Of a stretch of 64,000 bases of DNA, positions 1 through 7,545 are shown piece after piece. The stretch comes from an uncultured Christensenella sp. (GTDB lineage Bacteria; Bacillota; Clostridia; Christensenellales; CAG-917), in NCBI GenBank assembly GCA_910584155.1, contig CAJTYG010000005.1, forward strand, positions 100,886 through 164,885. The letters are read 5' to 3'. Every line of letters begins with the position of its first letter. Within the stretch, counting starts at the first letter, position 1. Below the pieces are notes generated by a model. That model saw only the letters and a list, made by a program, of their open reading frames with translations, made no database searches and was not told the DNA's origin. A program made the position numbers and the translations under genes.

Positions 1-1
1 A

Positions 2-358
2 GCCGATATCTATGCGTATTATTTCGTCAAACTCGATCCTATCGCAAACAAGGCTAAGCTGTTTTATATGCTGAAGAGCGATATGGTAAGAAAAACGGAA
101 ACCGTGGACTATACCACGGAGCTCGGCACAAACGAGTTCGGCGGCGAAACGTTAAAGCTTACGATAGGCACAAAGACCGCTGAAATAAACGGACCTTTTA
201 CCAACAGCCACAACAGGGCTTTCCCGTTGTCCTACAGCTTTACAATAGACGAAAGAGTTTATTACGCTTCGGTCAATTTAAATTATAATTCGGACATAAA
301 CGACGAAAATATCGACGAATACATTGAAAGTGAGATAAGCGGTTTACAGTCTGCGTAG
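2..358 (+). CDS. C-terminal part of an unknown protein (5' end outside window)
   Basis: The reading frame is open from base 2, so only the last 118 residues or so are visible; the first ATG at 68 is internal, not a start. The visible part contains beta-strand-like segments rich in Tyr, Thr and acidic residues (for example FPLSYSFTIDERVYY) and ends with an acidic stretch before TAG. There are no membrane segments or catalytic motifs that I recognise. It is followed by a clear intrinsic terminator, so it is the last gene of its transcript. The function is unknown; an extracellular or lipoprotein domain is possible from the composition, but this is a guess. Confidence 0.7.
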   Translation, partial: ADIYAYYFVKLDPIANKAKLFYMLKSDMVRKTETVDYTTELGTNEFGGETLKLTIGTKTAEINGPFTNSHNRAFPLSYSFTIDERVYYASVNLNYNSDINDENIDEYIESEISGLQSA

Positions 359-450
359 CTCGCATCGTTAATCAGCTATCACCGATAATAGAATATATGA
401 CGTCGGATATCAAAGTTTAATAAAGCTATTATATCCATAAAACGAACAAT

Positions 451-490
451 GCGCCGATAGAGCGATGACTTCTATCGGCGTTATGTTTTA
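451..490 (+). terminator. Intrinsic terminator
   Basis: A perfect 9-bp stem (CGCCGATAG at 452-460 with CTATCGGCG at 472-480) is followed by TTATGTTTTA. It lies 92 bases after the stop of the partial gene upstream. Confidence 0.75.
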
Positions 491-493
491 TAA

Positions 494-663
494 AAGATCC
501 TGTAACCGTTTTATTGTATTCGGGTAATCAGATAGTGTTATTCTACGGTAGCAATTCGTGGTCATATACAAGTTTGGGCAGGATAAACGGTTATTCCGTT
601 TCCGAGCTGCGCTCGTTGCTCGGTGCGGGCAACGGAAGCATTCAAGTTACCACAAGTTTATAA
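494..663 (+). pseudogene. 5'-truncated cyclophilin-like fold protein fragment
   Basis: In the frame ending with TAA at 661-663 the translation contains NQIVLFYGSNSWSYTSLGRI followed by a GYSVSELRSLLGAGNGSIQV segment. This is the C-terminal strand and helix pattern of the small bacterial cyclophilin-like domain proteins (the family with the typical FYGSNSWSYT motif). The homologous frame begins abruptly just after the preceding terminator hairpin, has no start codon or ribosome binding site, and is closed upstream by TGA at 466. About 56 residues remain of a family that is usually about 110-150. I therefore read it as a remnant, perhaps left by deletion or by an element that inserted near the tRNA-Leu downstream. 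The family call rests on motif memory. Confidence 0.6.
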
Positions 664-686
664 TAAGAAAATCAATAGTCATAATA

Positions 687-716
687 CGAAATGAGGAGCA
701 ATCCGCTCCTCATTTC
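687..716. terminator. Strong hairpin, possible bidirectional terminator
   Basis: A 13-bp perfect inverted repeat (CGAAATGAGGAGC with GCTCCTCATTTCG) has a 4-base loop. The U-tract is weak on both strands. It closes the truncated cyclophilin-like fragment. Confidence 0.5.
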
Positions 717-751
717 GTGCTAATTTACAGTAAAAGCAAATCTGAGTGGGC

Positions 752-873
752 CACGCAAGGCGTGGGCAAAATGGAATTTTGCTCAAGTCCCCAAAACAAG
801 CAAAAAACCTAAATCAAACCAAAAAAATACGAGGTTCAATTTAGGTTAGGTTTGGTGCGGTTGACGGGACTTG
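752..873. repeat. 122-bp direct repeat, copy 1 (contains tRNA-Leu 3' end duplicate)
   Basis: It matches 938-1059 at an offset of 186 with one mismatch (GCTC here, GTTC in copy 2). Its right end duplicates the last 18 or so bases of tRNA-Leu plus CCA and the tRNA's terminator, and identity stops at 873 inside the T-arm. The left part contains the small palindrome CACGCAAGGCGTG. The 64 bases between the copies (874-937) contain no gene. Confidence 0.85.
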
Positions 874-937
874 TAGTGCGCTTGTGCACGTAATAGCGAG
901 GCGAATAGCGACGAGCGTCAGCCACAATAATGTGGGA

Positions 938-1059
938 CACGCAAGGCGTGGGCAAAATGGAATTTTGTTCAAGTCCCCAAAACAAGCAAAAAACCTAAAT
1001 CAAACCAAAAAAATACGAGGTTCAATTTAGGTTAGGTTTGGTGCGGTTGACGGGACTTG
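938..1059. repeat. 122-bp direct repeat, copy 2 (overlaps intact tRNA-Leu)
   Basis: This is the second copy of the repeat at 752-873. Here the right end lies within the complete tRNA-Leu gene, so this is the parental side. The layout resembles a pair of attachment sites at a tRNA 3' end, but the interval is too short to hold an element. Confidence 0.85.
985..1031 (-). terminator. Terminator of tRNA-Leu
   Basis: On the minus strand a stem CCTAAATtgAACC/GGTTtgATTTAGG is followed by TTTTTTG. It lies 8 bases beyond the CCA end. The same hairpin is duplicated at about 799-845 in repeat copy 1. Confidence 0.8.
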
Positions 1060-1126
1060 AACCCACATGAACGTACTGCTCACAAGAACCTGAATCTTGC
1101 GCGTCTGCCAATTCCGCCACAACCGC
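1039..1126 (-). tRNA. tRNA-Leu (anticodon CAG)
   Basis: An 88-nt class II tRNA read on the minus strand. It has acceptor GCGGTTG paired with CAACCGC, a D-arm with TGGCAGACGC, anticodon loop TTCAGGT, a long variable arm, T-loop GTTCAAGTC, discriminator A and an encoded CCA (1039-1041). Its D-arm contains one of only five CGCG tetramers seen in the window. Part of its 3' end is duplicated about 186 bp away. Confidence 0.95.
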
Positions 1127-1317
1127 ATTAGTGACATTTTACTCTAAACAAGTTTTATTGTCAAACAGTTTAGGCAAAGTCAAATGACTATATTTGGTGA
1201 AAATGAGCAGTTTTACAGCCTGTTTGGCGTCTTTATTTTAAAAATATAAAATTATTTTAACTTTTTTATTGATTTTGGTTGTGTTTTGGCGGAATTGTTT
1301 TTATAATAACATAGCAT

Positions 1318-1394
1318 CTGGGTGTAGCGCAGTTTGGTAGCGTGCATGAATGGGGTTCATGAGGCCGGAAGTTCAAGTCTTCTCACCCAGACCA
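1318..1394 (+). tRNA. tRNA-Pro (anticodon GGG)
   Basis: A 77-nt tRNA. It has acceptor CTGGGTG paired with CACCCAG, anticodon stem CATGA/TCATG around loop ATGGGGT (anticodon GGG), T-loop GTTCAAGTC, and ACCA at the end. A second proline tRNA (CGG) lies at 40817-40893. Confidence 0.93.
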
Positions 1395-1401
1395 ACGAAA
1401 A

Positions 1402-1433
1402 AATGTGTGCCTTTTGGTGCGCATTTTTTATTT
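1402..1433 (+). terminator. Terminator after tRNA-Pro(GGG)
   Basis: The hairpin ATGTGTGCC/GGTGCGCAT (with G-U pairs) is followed by a run of seven T. From here to 1823 I see no gene. The stretch is AT-rich and holds two short related strings, TAACGCACAAAAGATTG near 1471 and TAACGCACAAACAAATAT near 1678, of unknown meaning. Confidence 0.75.
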
Positions 1434-1823
1434 AAAAATGCGTAACCTGTTTGGCAACATTTTTTCGTTTCTAACGCACAAAAGATTGTTTGCTATTATT
1501 TCATATCATCGTTGTAAACTCTTGCATTGTTCCGCACAATCTTTTGCTTGTTGGCGCACTGCGTGCGCATATTTGATGGGATGTTAATATAATTTTCACA
1601 TACTTTAAGCTATATGTCGACAAGACGTGCTTTTCTTTTTGAAAAGTACGAAGATGTCACGTGCTTTTTCAAACTGCTAACGCACAAACAAATATTCGCT
1701 ATCTGATTTTACAATAAGAATCTGTTTATTTGCGGCAAACATAAAAATTTTTAGATTTTTTTCGTTTGGTTGTCCAAATATTACCTTGATATGATACAAT
1801 ATCAAATACAAGGAGTTTTTAGA

Positions 1824-2831
1824 ATGCAAGATTATAAGGTGATATCGTTATTTTCCGGATGCGGAGGGCTTGATTTGGGAATAGAAGGCGGTTTTTCTTT
1901 TCTCGGTCAAGAGTATACAAAAAACCCGTTTAAAATTATTTGGGCAAACGATATCAACCTTAAGGCGACAAAAACTCAGAAACTGAACTTTAAAGATTTG
2001 AATGTCATTTGCGGTGATATAAGGCAAATACTTGAGGCTGATATCAATGCAAAGCAATTATCCCTATTTGACGGTGAGTGCAAGCTGCCGACAGTTGCGG
2101 ACGTAGTGATAGGTGGATTTCCGTGTCAAGATTTTAGTTTGGCAGGGAAAAGGCAGGGGATGACCGTTCAACGGGGGCAGCTATATCAGAGTATGGCTAA
2201 GGTCATAGAGTTGATAAAGCCAAAGGTTTTCCTTGCCGAAAACGTAAAAGGGCTTATTTCTTGGGAAAACGGATTGGCAATAAAAACTATCGTCGAAGAT
2301 TTTTCAAAGCTTGGATATGATGTCGCCTATCGCCTGTTCAATATGGCTGATTACGGTGTTCCTCAAACACGAGAGAGAGTGATGATAGTCGGCGTAAGAA
2401 AAGACATTAAAGCAGATTTTGATTGGCCTAAAGCAACTCATTCGTCAAGCGATAAAAGCTTAAAGCCGTGGGTCACCATAAAAGAAGCTATCGGAGATTT
2501 GGAAGACGATGATAATCATAAGTCGTTGCCGAACTACGGTTATTCAAAGGCAAAGTTGTTTGAAGGAAAGCAGGGCAATATCATTACAAAAGCCGACAGA
2601 CCTGCGCCTACGATGAGGGCAGAACATCACGGAAATATAGAGTTTCATTATTCGTTGCCGCGAAGACTGTCTGCAAGAGAGGCTGCAAGAATTCAAACCT
2701 TCCCCGATGATTTTGTATTTGTACAGTCTGTAAGCGACGCATATCGTCAAATAGGAAATGCTGTTCCGCCGGTATTTGCTTGGCATATGGCGCAAATGCT
2801 GATAAAAATATTAAAAGAGGAAAACAAATGA
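1824..2831 (+). CDS. DNA (cytosine-5-)-methyltransferase of a type II R-M system
   Basis: A 335-residue C5-cytosine methyltransferase that transfers a methyl group from S-adenosylmethionine to C5 of cytosine in a short DNA site. The motifs occur in canonical order: motif I FSGCGGLDLG (residues 10-19), motif IV PCQDFS with catalytic Cys at about 101, motif VI ENVKG at about 139, motif VIII QTRERV, and GNAVPP near the C-terminus. The start ATG at 1824 is chosen because AAGGAG precedes it by 8 bases; an upstream TTG at 1770 is in frame but lacks a site. Its stop overlaps the next gene by 4 bases (ATGA), so methylase and endonuclease are co-translated. The partner's family suggests target CGCG. 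The gene itself holds one CGCG (2659-2662). Confidence 0.93.
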   Translation: MQDYKVISLFSGCGGLDLGIEGGFSFLGQEYTKNPFKIIWANDINLKATKTQKLNFKDLNVICGDIRQILEADINAKQLSLFDGECKLPTVADVVIGGFPCQDFSLAGKRQGMTVQRGQLYQSMAKVIELIKPKVFLAENVKGLISWENGLAIKTIVEDFSKLGYDVAYRLFNMADYGVPQTRERVMIVGVRKDIKADFDWPKATHSSSDKSLKPWVTIKEAIGDLEDDDNHKSLPNYGYSKAKLFEGKQGNIITKADRPAPTMRAEHHGNIEFHYSLPRRLSAREAARIQTFPDDFVFVQSVSDAYRQIGNAVPPVFAWHMAQMLIKILKEENK

Positions 2832-3472
2832 GTAGCGTTTATGATAAATTGTTTGACGACGGTTTAATAGTCAGGAGAGTAAAAAACAAATTGCCTCACC
2901 TTTTTCAATTAGCAGAGTTGGAAAGTTCACGAAACGGAAAAATAGGAATGGAAATCGGCTCTGTCAGAGAAAGAATATTGATCGCACTGCTGATGTATAA
3001 ATTCGGAATCGATATTGTAGATCCCGACATCCCTATTACTGCCCCCGAAGTTGACGTTATAGTTGCCGATACGCCGTTGTCCATTAAAACTATGACGACA
3101 AATAGCGATAGGTGGTGTTCGATAAAATTGATTTGGACGGTCGATGCCCGAAAAGCATTGGAATTTAAAGACAATTACGTTCCATCTTGCGATATGATGG
3201 TGGCAAAAATTCATTGGAACGGCAACGGCAAATTGCTTTTGTTTTCCAAAGAATCACAAATAAGAGTTTTAAATACTATCGGTAGAGACAGATATATTAA
3301 ACTGCCAAAGGAAAATACAAATGCCCGAGGCGTAGAGATTTCCGCAGAAGCTCTCACACTGCTTGAAAACTGTGAAGATACGAGATGTATAGATATCAAC
3401 TTTGTTCGTGAAAAGATTGACTATAGAGAAGTGTATACTAAGTGGCTTGACGCTTGGCGAGAAGAATATTGA
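2828..3472 (+). CDS. Type II restriction endonuclease, ThaI-like (predicted CGCG)
   Basis: A 214-residue protein translationally coupled (ATGA overlap) to the C5 methyltransferase. The N-terminal part contains NKLPHLFQLAELESSR and IGMEIGSVRERILIALL, then PEVDVIVADTPLSIKTM. A Glu, then a PEVDV Asp and an SIK Lys form a plausible PD-(D/E)XK-type metal site (E in the VRER helix, D of EVDV, K of SIK). The arrangement and wording recall the ThaI family, whose type member cuts CGCG. That family call is from memory and needs a profile search. The near absence of CGCG in this window supports it independently. The gene has lower GC than its neighbours and no other R-M subunits. No C protein is visible, so timing may rely on the overlap order, methylase first. 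Confidence 0.75.
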   Translation: MSSVYDKLFDDGLIVRRVKNKLPHLFQLAELESSRNGKIGMEIGSVRERILIALLMYKFGIDIVDPDIPITAPEVDVIVADTPLSIKTMTTNSDRWCSIKLIWTVDARKALEFKDNYVPSCDMMVAKIHWNGNGKLLLFSKESQIRVLNTIGRDRYIKLPKENTNARGVEISAEALTLLENCEDTRCIDINFVREKIDYREVYTKWLDAWREEY

Positions 3473-3632
3473 TCTCGCCCAAATTTTCATTATATTTTAG
3501 TTTGTAAAACATAGGCTTTTGCTTGTGTTTTTCTGATGCGTAAATTGAGTGAATTTGTATAATATTTTAGGATAAATATTCTGTCATCAAAAGCGGTCGA
3601 AGAATATATTAGATATACTTTATTGCGTGATA

Positions 3633-3661
3633 TTGACTTTTATCGTATGCTATGGTAAAAT
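3633..3661 (+). promoter_or_regulatory. Sigma-A-type promoter for the MgtC-like gene
   Basis: TTGACT (3633-3638), 17-bp spacer, TAAAAT (3656-3661). The start codon follows at 3684. Confidence 0.55.
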
Positions 3662-3683
3662 AAAGGTCGGTTTAAGGGGTAAT

Positions 3684-4346
3684 ATGGAACAATTTTTGAA
3701 AGAACTTTCTACTCTGTCGGGAGTTTTGCTTGCGATCGTGTTGGGCTTTGCGATAGGCTTCGAGCGCAAGCTGCGCTTTAAAGAGGCAGGCATACGTACG
3801 CATACGATAGTTTGTATGGGTGCTGCTTTGATGATGGTCGTAAGCAAATATGGCTTTTCCGACGTTCAGGCGGACGGAGCACGTGTTGCCGCACAGATAG
3901 TATCGGGCATCGGCTTTTTGGGCGCAGGTATAATTATGTTCCGTGGGCAGAAGATACACGGCATTACGACGGCGGCGGGAGTATGGGCGACCGCTGGCGT
4001 AGGTATGGCGGCAGGCGCAGGCTTGCATGTAGTGGCGACGGGTGCAACGTTGTTGCTTATAATCGTGCAGTGCATATGCCACATTGACAAGGGACCCTTC
4101 AAGACAAAGAAGTATTACAGAGTGAACATTTGCTTTACAAATACCACTGACGAAAGTGTGAGGGTGAAGCAAATATTTGAGGTGGATCATTTCAGTCAGT
4201 TGAAGATAGAACGCCGTGCGGACGGGTGCGAAACGGTTTACCGTGCGTCTTTAAATACGGATAAAGAGTATGCCTCGCAGACGCTAAACATAATTATGGC
4301 GGAAAATCCGTTTATAATATCGCTTGAACGGTGCGACGACAACTAA
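3684..4346 (+). CDS. MgtC/SapB family membrane protein
   Basis: A 220-residue protein. The first 130 or so residues form several transmembrane helices with the MgtC signature: GFAIGFERKLRFKEAGIRTH, then SGIGFLGAGIIM and GITTAAGVWATAGVGMAAG. A soluble C-terminal domain of about 80 residues follows, as in longer MgtC homologues. MgtC proteins are inner-membrane proteins linked to Mg2+ limitation and inhibition of ATP synthase in pathogens; in gut Clostridia the role is not settled. The start at 3684 follows AAGGGG; an ATT-rich upstream extension lacks a site. It is transcribed alone between a promoter at 3633 and a terminator at 4360. I see no Mg2+ riboswitch in the short leader. Confidence 0.88.
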   Translation: MEQFLKELSTLSGVLLAIVLGFAIGFERKLRFKEAGIRTHTIVCMGAALMMVVSKYGFSDVQADGARVAAQIVSGIGFLGAGIIMFRGQKIHGITTAAGVWATAGVGMAAGAGLHVVATGATLLLIIVQCICHIDKGPFKTKKYYRVNICFTNTTDESVRVKQIFEVDHFSQLKIERRADGCETVYRASLNTDKEYASQTLNIIMAENPFIISLERCDDN

Positions 4347-4359
4347 ACGAAACGCATAG

Positions 4360-4386
4360 CGCAAGCCGAAAGGCTTGCGTTTTTGA
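4360..4386 (+). terminator. Terminator after the MgtC-like gene
   Basis: CGCAAGCC-GAAA-GGCTTGCG followed by TTTTTGAT. Confidence 0.85.
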
Positions 4387-4436
4387 TATTTAAAGTATAT
4401 TTTTGTGTTGATCAAACGTCGATTTTGCATTGTCTA

Positions 4437-4466
4437 TTGAATTTTATAGATATAAGCTGATATAAT
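4437..4466 (+). promoter_or_regulatory. Sigma-A-type promoter for GPH transporter 1
   Basis: TTGAAT (4437-4442), 18-bp spacer, TATAAT (4461-4466), 30 bases before the start codon. Confidence 0.6.
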
Positions 4467-4495
4467 CTTTTTATAAGCGATAAGGGGGCTTTATT

Positions 4496-6286
4496 ATGCA
4501 AAACGAGACTGATTTAAACGGCAATCAGCCTGCACAGACTCCAGTTGGCGAACGTATATCTATGCGGAATTTGATTATGTATCCGCTTGGGACGCTGGGC
4601 AGAGATTTTTTATACAGCTTTTTCAATTCGTATTTGCTGACGTTTATACTTCTTACAAAGACGCTTAGCGACGCACAGTTTGCGTCTATTACGATAATTA
4701 TAATATGCGCAAGGATATTTGACGCTTTCAACGACCCGATTATGGGCGGAATAGTTGAAAATACGAGAACTAAATGGGGCAAATACAAGCCGTGGCAGCT
4801 TATAGGCGCAGTGCTCACGGGCGGGGTGATAATCGCTCTGTTCAATGTAAATCTAAACGGCTGGGCGTTTATAGGCTTTCTTGCATTTGCATATTTTATG
4901 TTCAGCATAACCTTTACGATGAACGATATCTCTTATTGGGGAATGCTGCCTACGCTCACGTCAAATGCGCAGGACAGGGATAAGCTTACCTCGTTTACGC
5001 AGATAGCCGTTGCGGCAGGCGGAGGACTTGCAGGCTTTTTGGTGCCTGCGCTCACTACGGGTGCGATAGGCACGGCCATTTTCGGCAGCGCCGTGACAAG
5101 CTTTAAAGTGCTATCTGTTGTAGTTTCGGTGATGATGATAGGCTTTCAGCTATTCACCATTTTGGGCGTAAAGGAAAAGCCTTTGCCTGCAAATTTTGTG
5201 CGTACGGAGCGCACTAAGATAAAAGACCTCTTTAAGGTCATATTCAAAAACGACCAACTGCTGTGGTGCTCGCTCATAATGCTCATCTTCAACATAGGCA
5301 CAAACGTTGTCGCAGGCGGCTTGAGTACATTTTATATCTATTTTGAGTTTGCCTATGACGGAATGCTTCTAACGGCGTTCGGCATAGGCTTTGCTATCTT
5401 ATCCGTAGTGTTTACGCTGGTATATCCGTGGATGTCCAAAAAGCTTGGCAGAGACAAAATGCTGTATTTTACGGGAATGAGCATAATTTTCGGATATCTC
5501 GCAATGATGATAGTAGGGCTTGCCATTCCGTCGGCGTCCTCCTTCAAAACTCCGCTCGGCATAACGAAATTTGTGCTGCTTGCATTCCTGTATTCGTTTG
5601 CGGGTTGGGGCAACGGCTTTTATATGATAATGGTCATCAATATGGCAAATACCGTCGAATATAACGAGTATAAGACGGGCAAGCGTGACGAAGGACTCAT
5701 TTTCTCATTGCGTCCGCTCACGTGTAAGCTCGGCTCGGCACTTATGCAGGGCGTTGTGTCCATTGTGTTTATGCTCGCAGGCGTGCTGACGGTCACAAAC
5801 AATATATCCGATCTTGAAAATCAGCAGGCGGCTGGACTTATAGACGCAGATGCAAAGCTTGCAGGCATAAACGATATTATAGCAGGCGTGTCGCAGCAGA
5901 GCAAAATGGTGCTGCTTGTGTGTATGTGCCTCATACCTGCGGTGTTCCTTGCAGTGTCGCTCATCATCTACAAGAAGAAATGTATCCTCAACGAAAGTAA
6001 AATGGCGGAAATGGTCGCCGCTATAGAGGAACGCAAGCGTGCCGAAAGTGACGAGATTTTAAACGAGACTGACGACCTACAGCTAAATGATAGTGTAGAG
6101 TTCAATGAGGGCGCAGAGCAGGAAATCGACATTGCTGTGCAGGACAGTGTTGTCGAGAATAAAAGCGAAGAGTTGCTAAATAATACAGATGAGGAAAAGG
6201 CTGAAGATATCGACACCGCTACGCAGGATAGCTTACAGCTTGCGGCAAGCGACGGCGATGACACAAATCCCGATGAGCAACTATAA
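4496..6286 (+). CDS. GPH-family sugar:cation symporter (MFS) with long acidic tail
   Basis: A 596-residue transporter of the glycoside-pentoside-hexuronide:cation symporter family. About 12 transmembrane helices fill residues 25-500. Family hallmarks are the N-terminal GRDFLYSFFNSYLLTF helix, the DAFNDPIMGGIVENTRTKWG loop between helices 2 and 3, and NTVEYNEYKTGKRDEG in the second half. The last 90 or so residues are a highly acidic, low-complexity tail (repeated Asp, Glu, Gln) predicted to be cytoplasmic and not part of the family's core. The substrate cannot be read from sequence; a disaccharide or glycoside is likely. A strong Shine-Dalgarno AAGGGGG precedes ATG 4496. It is a single-gene unit with its own promoter and terminator, with a paralogue at 52685-54427. 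Confidence 0.88.
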   Translation: MQNETDLNGNQPAQTPVGERISMRNLIMYPLGTLGRDFLYSFFNSYLLTFILLTKTLSDAQFASITIIIICARIFDAFNDPIMGGIVENTRTKWGKYKPWQLIGAVLTGGVIIALFNVNLNGWAFIGFLAFAYFMFSITFTMNDISYWGMLPTLTSNAQDRDKLTSFTQIAVAAGGGLAGFLVPALTTGAIGTAIFGSAVTSFKVLSVVVSVMMIGFQLFTILGVKEKPLPANFVRTERTKIKDLFKVIFKNDQLLWCSLIMLIFNIGTNVVAGGLSTFYIYFEFAYDGMLLTAFGIGFAILSVVFTLVYPWMSKKLGRDKMLYFTGMSIIFGYLAMMIVGLAIPSASSFKTPLGITKFVLLAFLYSFAGWGNGFYMIMVINMANTVEYNEYKTGKRDEGLIFSLRPLTCKLGSALMQGVVSIVFMLAGVLTVTNNISDLENQQAAGLIDADAKLAGINDIIAGVSQQSKMVLLVCMCLIPAVFLAVSLIIYKKKCILNESKMAEMVAAIEERKRAESDEILNETDDLQLNDSVEFNEGAEQEIDIAVQDSVVENKSEELLNNTDEEKAEDIDTATQDSLQLAASDGDDTNPDEQL

Positions 6287-6293
6287 ACAGTGT

Positions 6294-6325
6294 AAAGAGG
6301 CGCAAACGTGCCTCTTTAAAATTTT
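6294..6325 (+). terminator. Terminator after GPH transporter 1
   Basis: AAAGAGGC/GCCTCTTT stem followed by AAAATTTT. Confidence 0.75.
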
Positions 6326-6389
6326 GTAGGTTGTTTAAATAAAAAAGTTTGTTATATAAATAACATTAAAGAAAACTGAGTGTTTTCGT

Positions 6390-6418
6390 TTGACAAATTG
6401 CTTGCATTTTGATACATT
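6390..6418 (+). promoter_or_regulatory. Promoter of the rplU-prp-rpmA operon
   Basis: Consensus TTGACA (6390-6395), exact 17-bp spacer and TACATT (6413-6418). Confidence 0.7.
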
Positions 6419-6420
6419 AG

Positions 6421-6495
6421 ATGTCGAGCCGCTCGAAAGTGGTCAAAAGTCATACGTTTTAGTGTGCACCTATGTCGGCGAGACTGGTTAGAGGA
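6421..6495 (+). ncRNA. Possible L21 leader (autoregulatory 5' UTR)
   Basis: The 80-base leader between promoter and rplU contains GCACCTATGTCGGCGAGACTGG just before the ribosome binding site, which resembles the conserved part of the L21 leader RNA found upstream of rplU in Bacillota. A covariance search would decide; I only see the conserved string and position. Confidence 0.45.
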
Positions 6496-6503
6496 GGTAA
6501 AAA

Positions 6504-6812
6504 ATGTACGCAATTGTAGAATGCGGTGGCAAGCAATACAAGGTTGAGCAGGATATGCTGGTCAAGGTCGAAAAAATCGATGCAGAGATTGGCGCATCTG
6601 TCGAGCTTAAGGTCCTTATGGTTGCCGACGGTGAAGGAAATGTCAAAACCGGCGAAGCTGCGTCTGCCTGCAAAGTGACGGCTACCGTCAATGCACAGGA
6701 CAAGGCTGCAAAGATTTTTGTGTTCCATTACAAGTCAAAGAAGCAAATCAGAAAGCGTCAGGGACATCGTCAACCCTACACCGAGTTGAAGATAGTTTCC
6801 ATCGAGGGCTAA
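6504..6812 (+). CDS. rplU: 50S ribosomal protein L21
   Basis: A 102-residue ribosomal protein of the usual length. It starts MYAIVECGGKQYKVEQ, a near-universal L21 N-terminus, and ends in the basic KSKKQIRKRQGHRQPYTELKI signature that contacts 23S rRNA near L20. The start at 6504 follows GAGGAGG. It is first in the conserved operon rplU-prp-rpmA, with 1-base intergenic gaps that imply coupled translation. Confidence 0.97.
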   Translation: MYAIVECGGKQYKVEQDMLVKVEKIDAEIGASVELKVLMVADGEGNVKTGEAASACKVTATVNAQDKAAKIFVFHYKSKKQIRKRQGHRQPYTELKIVSIEG

Positions 6813-6813
6813 A

Positions 6814-7143
6814 ATGGTCAAAGTGAAGTTCTCAACGTCAAACGGGCTGTTTGTGGGTGTCGAGTGTTTGGGGCACAGCGGATATGCCGACGAGGGCGAG
6901 GACATAGTGTGTGCGGCTCTGTCATCTGTGGTGCAGACGGCGGTGCTGGGGCTGATGAGCGTAGTCGGCATAAACGTAGATTTTGAGACTGACGCCGAAA
7001 AGGGCTATCTCAAAGCGGTTTTGCCAAAGGTACTCAAAAAAACCGACGCACACGATGCGGATATAATTTTGAGGACTGCATATGTAGGGGTGTCCGACCT
7101 CTATGAAACATTTTCGGACTATATATCTTTGGAGGTAGAATAG
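6814..7143 (+). CDS. prp: Ribosomal-processing cysteine protease Prp
   Basis: A 109-residue Prp. The catalytic His lies in GHSGYAD and the Cys in DIVCAALS, both intact. In Bacillota, Prp removes the N-terminal extension of L27 at a site after an (F/L)F motif; its substrate is the next gene, whose product indeed starts with such an extension. The spacing is one base from rplU and one base to rpmA, so the protease is made in step with both ribosomal proteins. Confidence 0.93.
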   Translation: MVKVKFSTSNGLFVGVECLGHSGYADEGEDIVCAALSSVVQTAVLGLMSVVGINVDFETDAEKGYLKAVLPKVLKKTDAHDADIILRTAYVGVSDLYETFSDYISLEVE

Positions 7144-7144
7144 T

Positions 7145-7426
7145 ATGTTTATCAATATACAATTATTCGCACATAAAAAGGGAACGGGTTCTTCTCACAA
7201 CGGTCGTGACAGTGAGTCCAAGCGTCTTGGACCAAAGCGTGCCGACGGTCAATTTGTGCTTGCGGGCAACATCCTTGTCCGTCAAAGAGGCACAAAGTAT
7301 CATCCCGGTAACAACGTGTCCATCGGCAAGGACGATACGCTGTTTGCGCTCATCGACGGCGTTGTCAAGTTTGAGCGTGTAGGCAAGGATCGCAAGCAAG
7401 TTTCCGTTTATGCGGCGGAAAACTGA
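7145..7426 (+). CDS. rpmA: 50S ribosomal protein L27 with Prp-cleavable N-terminus
   Basis: A 93-residue L27. It starts MFINIQLFAHKKGTGSSHNG: the first nine residues are the Bacillota extension, and Prp should cut between LF and AHKKG to expose the mature N-terminus that reaches the peptidyl-transferase centre. The remainder (GRDSESKRLGPKRADGQFV, GNILVRQRGTKYHPG) is canonical. It is the last gene of the operon and is followed by a terminator. Confidence 0.97.
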   Translation: MFINIQLFAHKKGTGSSHNGRDSESKRLGPKRADGQFVLAGNILVRQRGTKYHPGNNVSIGKDDTLFALIDGVVKFERVGKDRKQVSVYAAEN

Positions 7427-7444
7427 TCAGACAATTCGCAAATG

Positions 7445-7473
7445 CGCCGTCCGAAAGGGCGGCGTTATTTTTT
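7445..7473 (+). terminator. Terminator of rplU-prp-rpmA
   Basis: CGCCGTCC-GAAA-GGGCGGCG stem followed by TTATTTTTT. Confidence 0.85.
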
Positions 7474-7483
7474 GCGATTTACG

Positions 7484-7512
7484 TTGCGCTTTGGGGCGGT
7501 TTTTATTATAAT
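7484..7512 (+). promoter_or_regulatory. Promoter of the OGG-type glycosylase gene
   Basis: TTGCGC (7484-7489), 17-bp spacer, TATAAT (7507-7512). Confidence 0.5.
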
Positions 7513-7545
7513 ATTTGTATACAAATGACAGGTGAGGTGCCTTAT

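Noticed and set aside
558..812. 84-codon ORF on the plus strand
   Set aside because: It lies out of frame over the cyclophilin-like fragment, a hairpin and the first 122-bp repeat; no site and no protein-like composition.
1405..1587. 60-codon ORF after tRNA-Pro
   Set aside because: It starts inside the tRNA terminator, has no ribosome binding site and an odd Cys-rich composition.
1770..1823. TTG start for the methyltransferase at 1770
   Set aside because: ATG 1824 has AAGGAG at proper distance and gives the usual short N-terminus before motif I.
3672..4190. 172-codon minus-strand ORF over the MgtC-like gene
   Set aside because: Shadow of the real gene in GC-rich codons; His/Arg/Tyr-rich translation with no family features.
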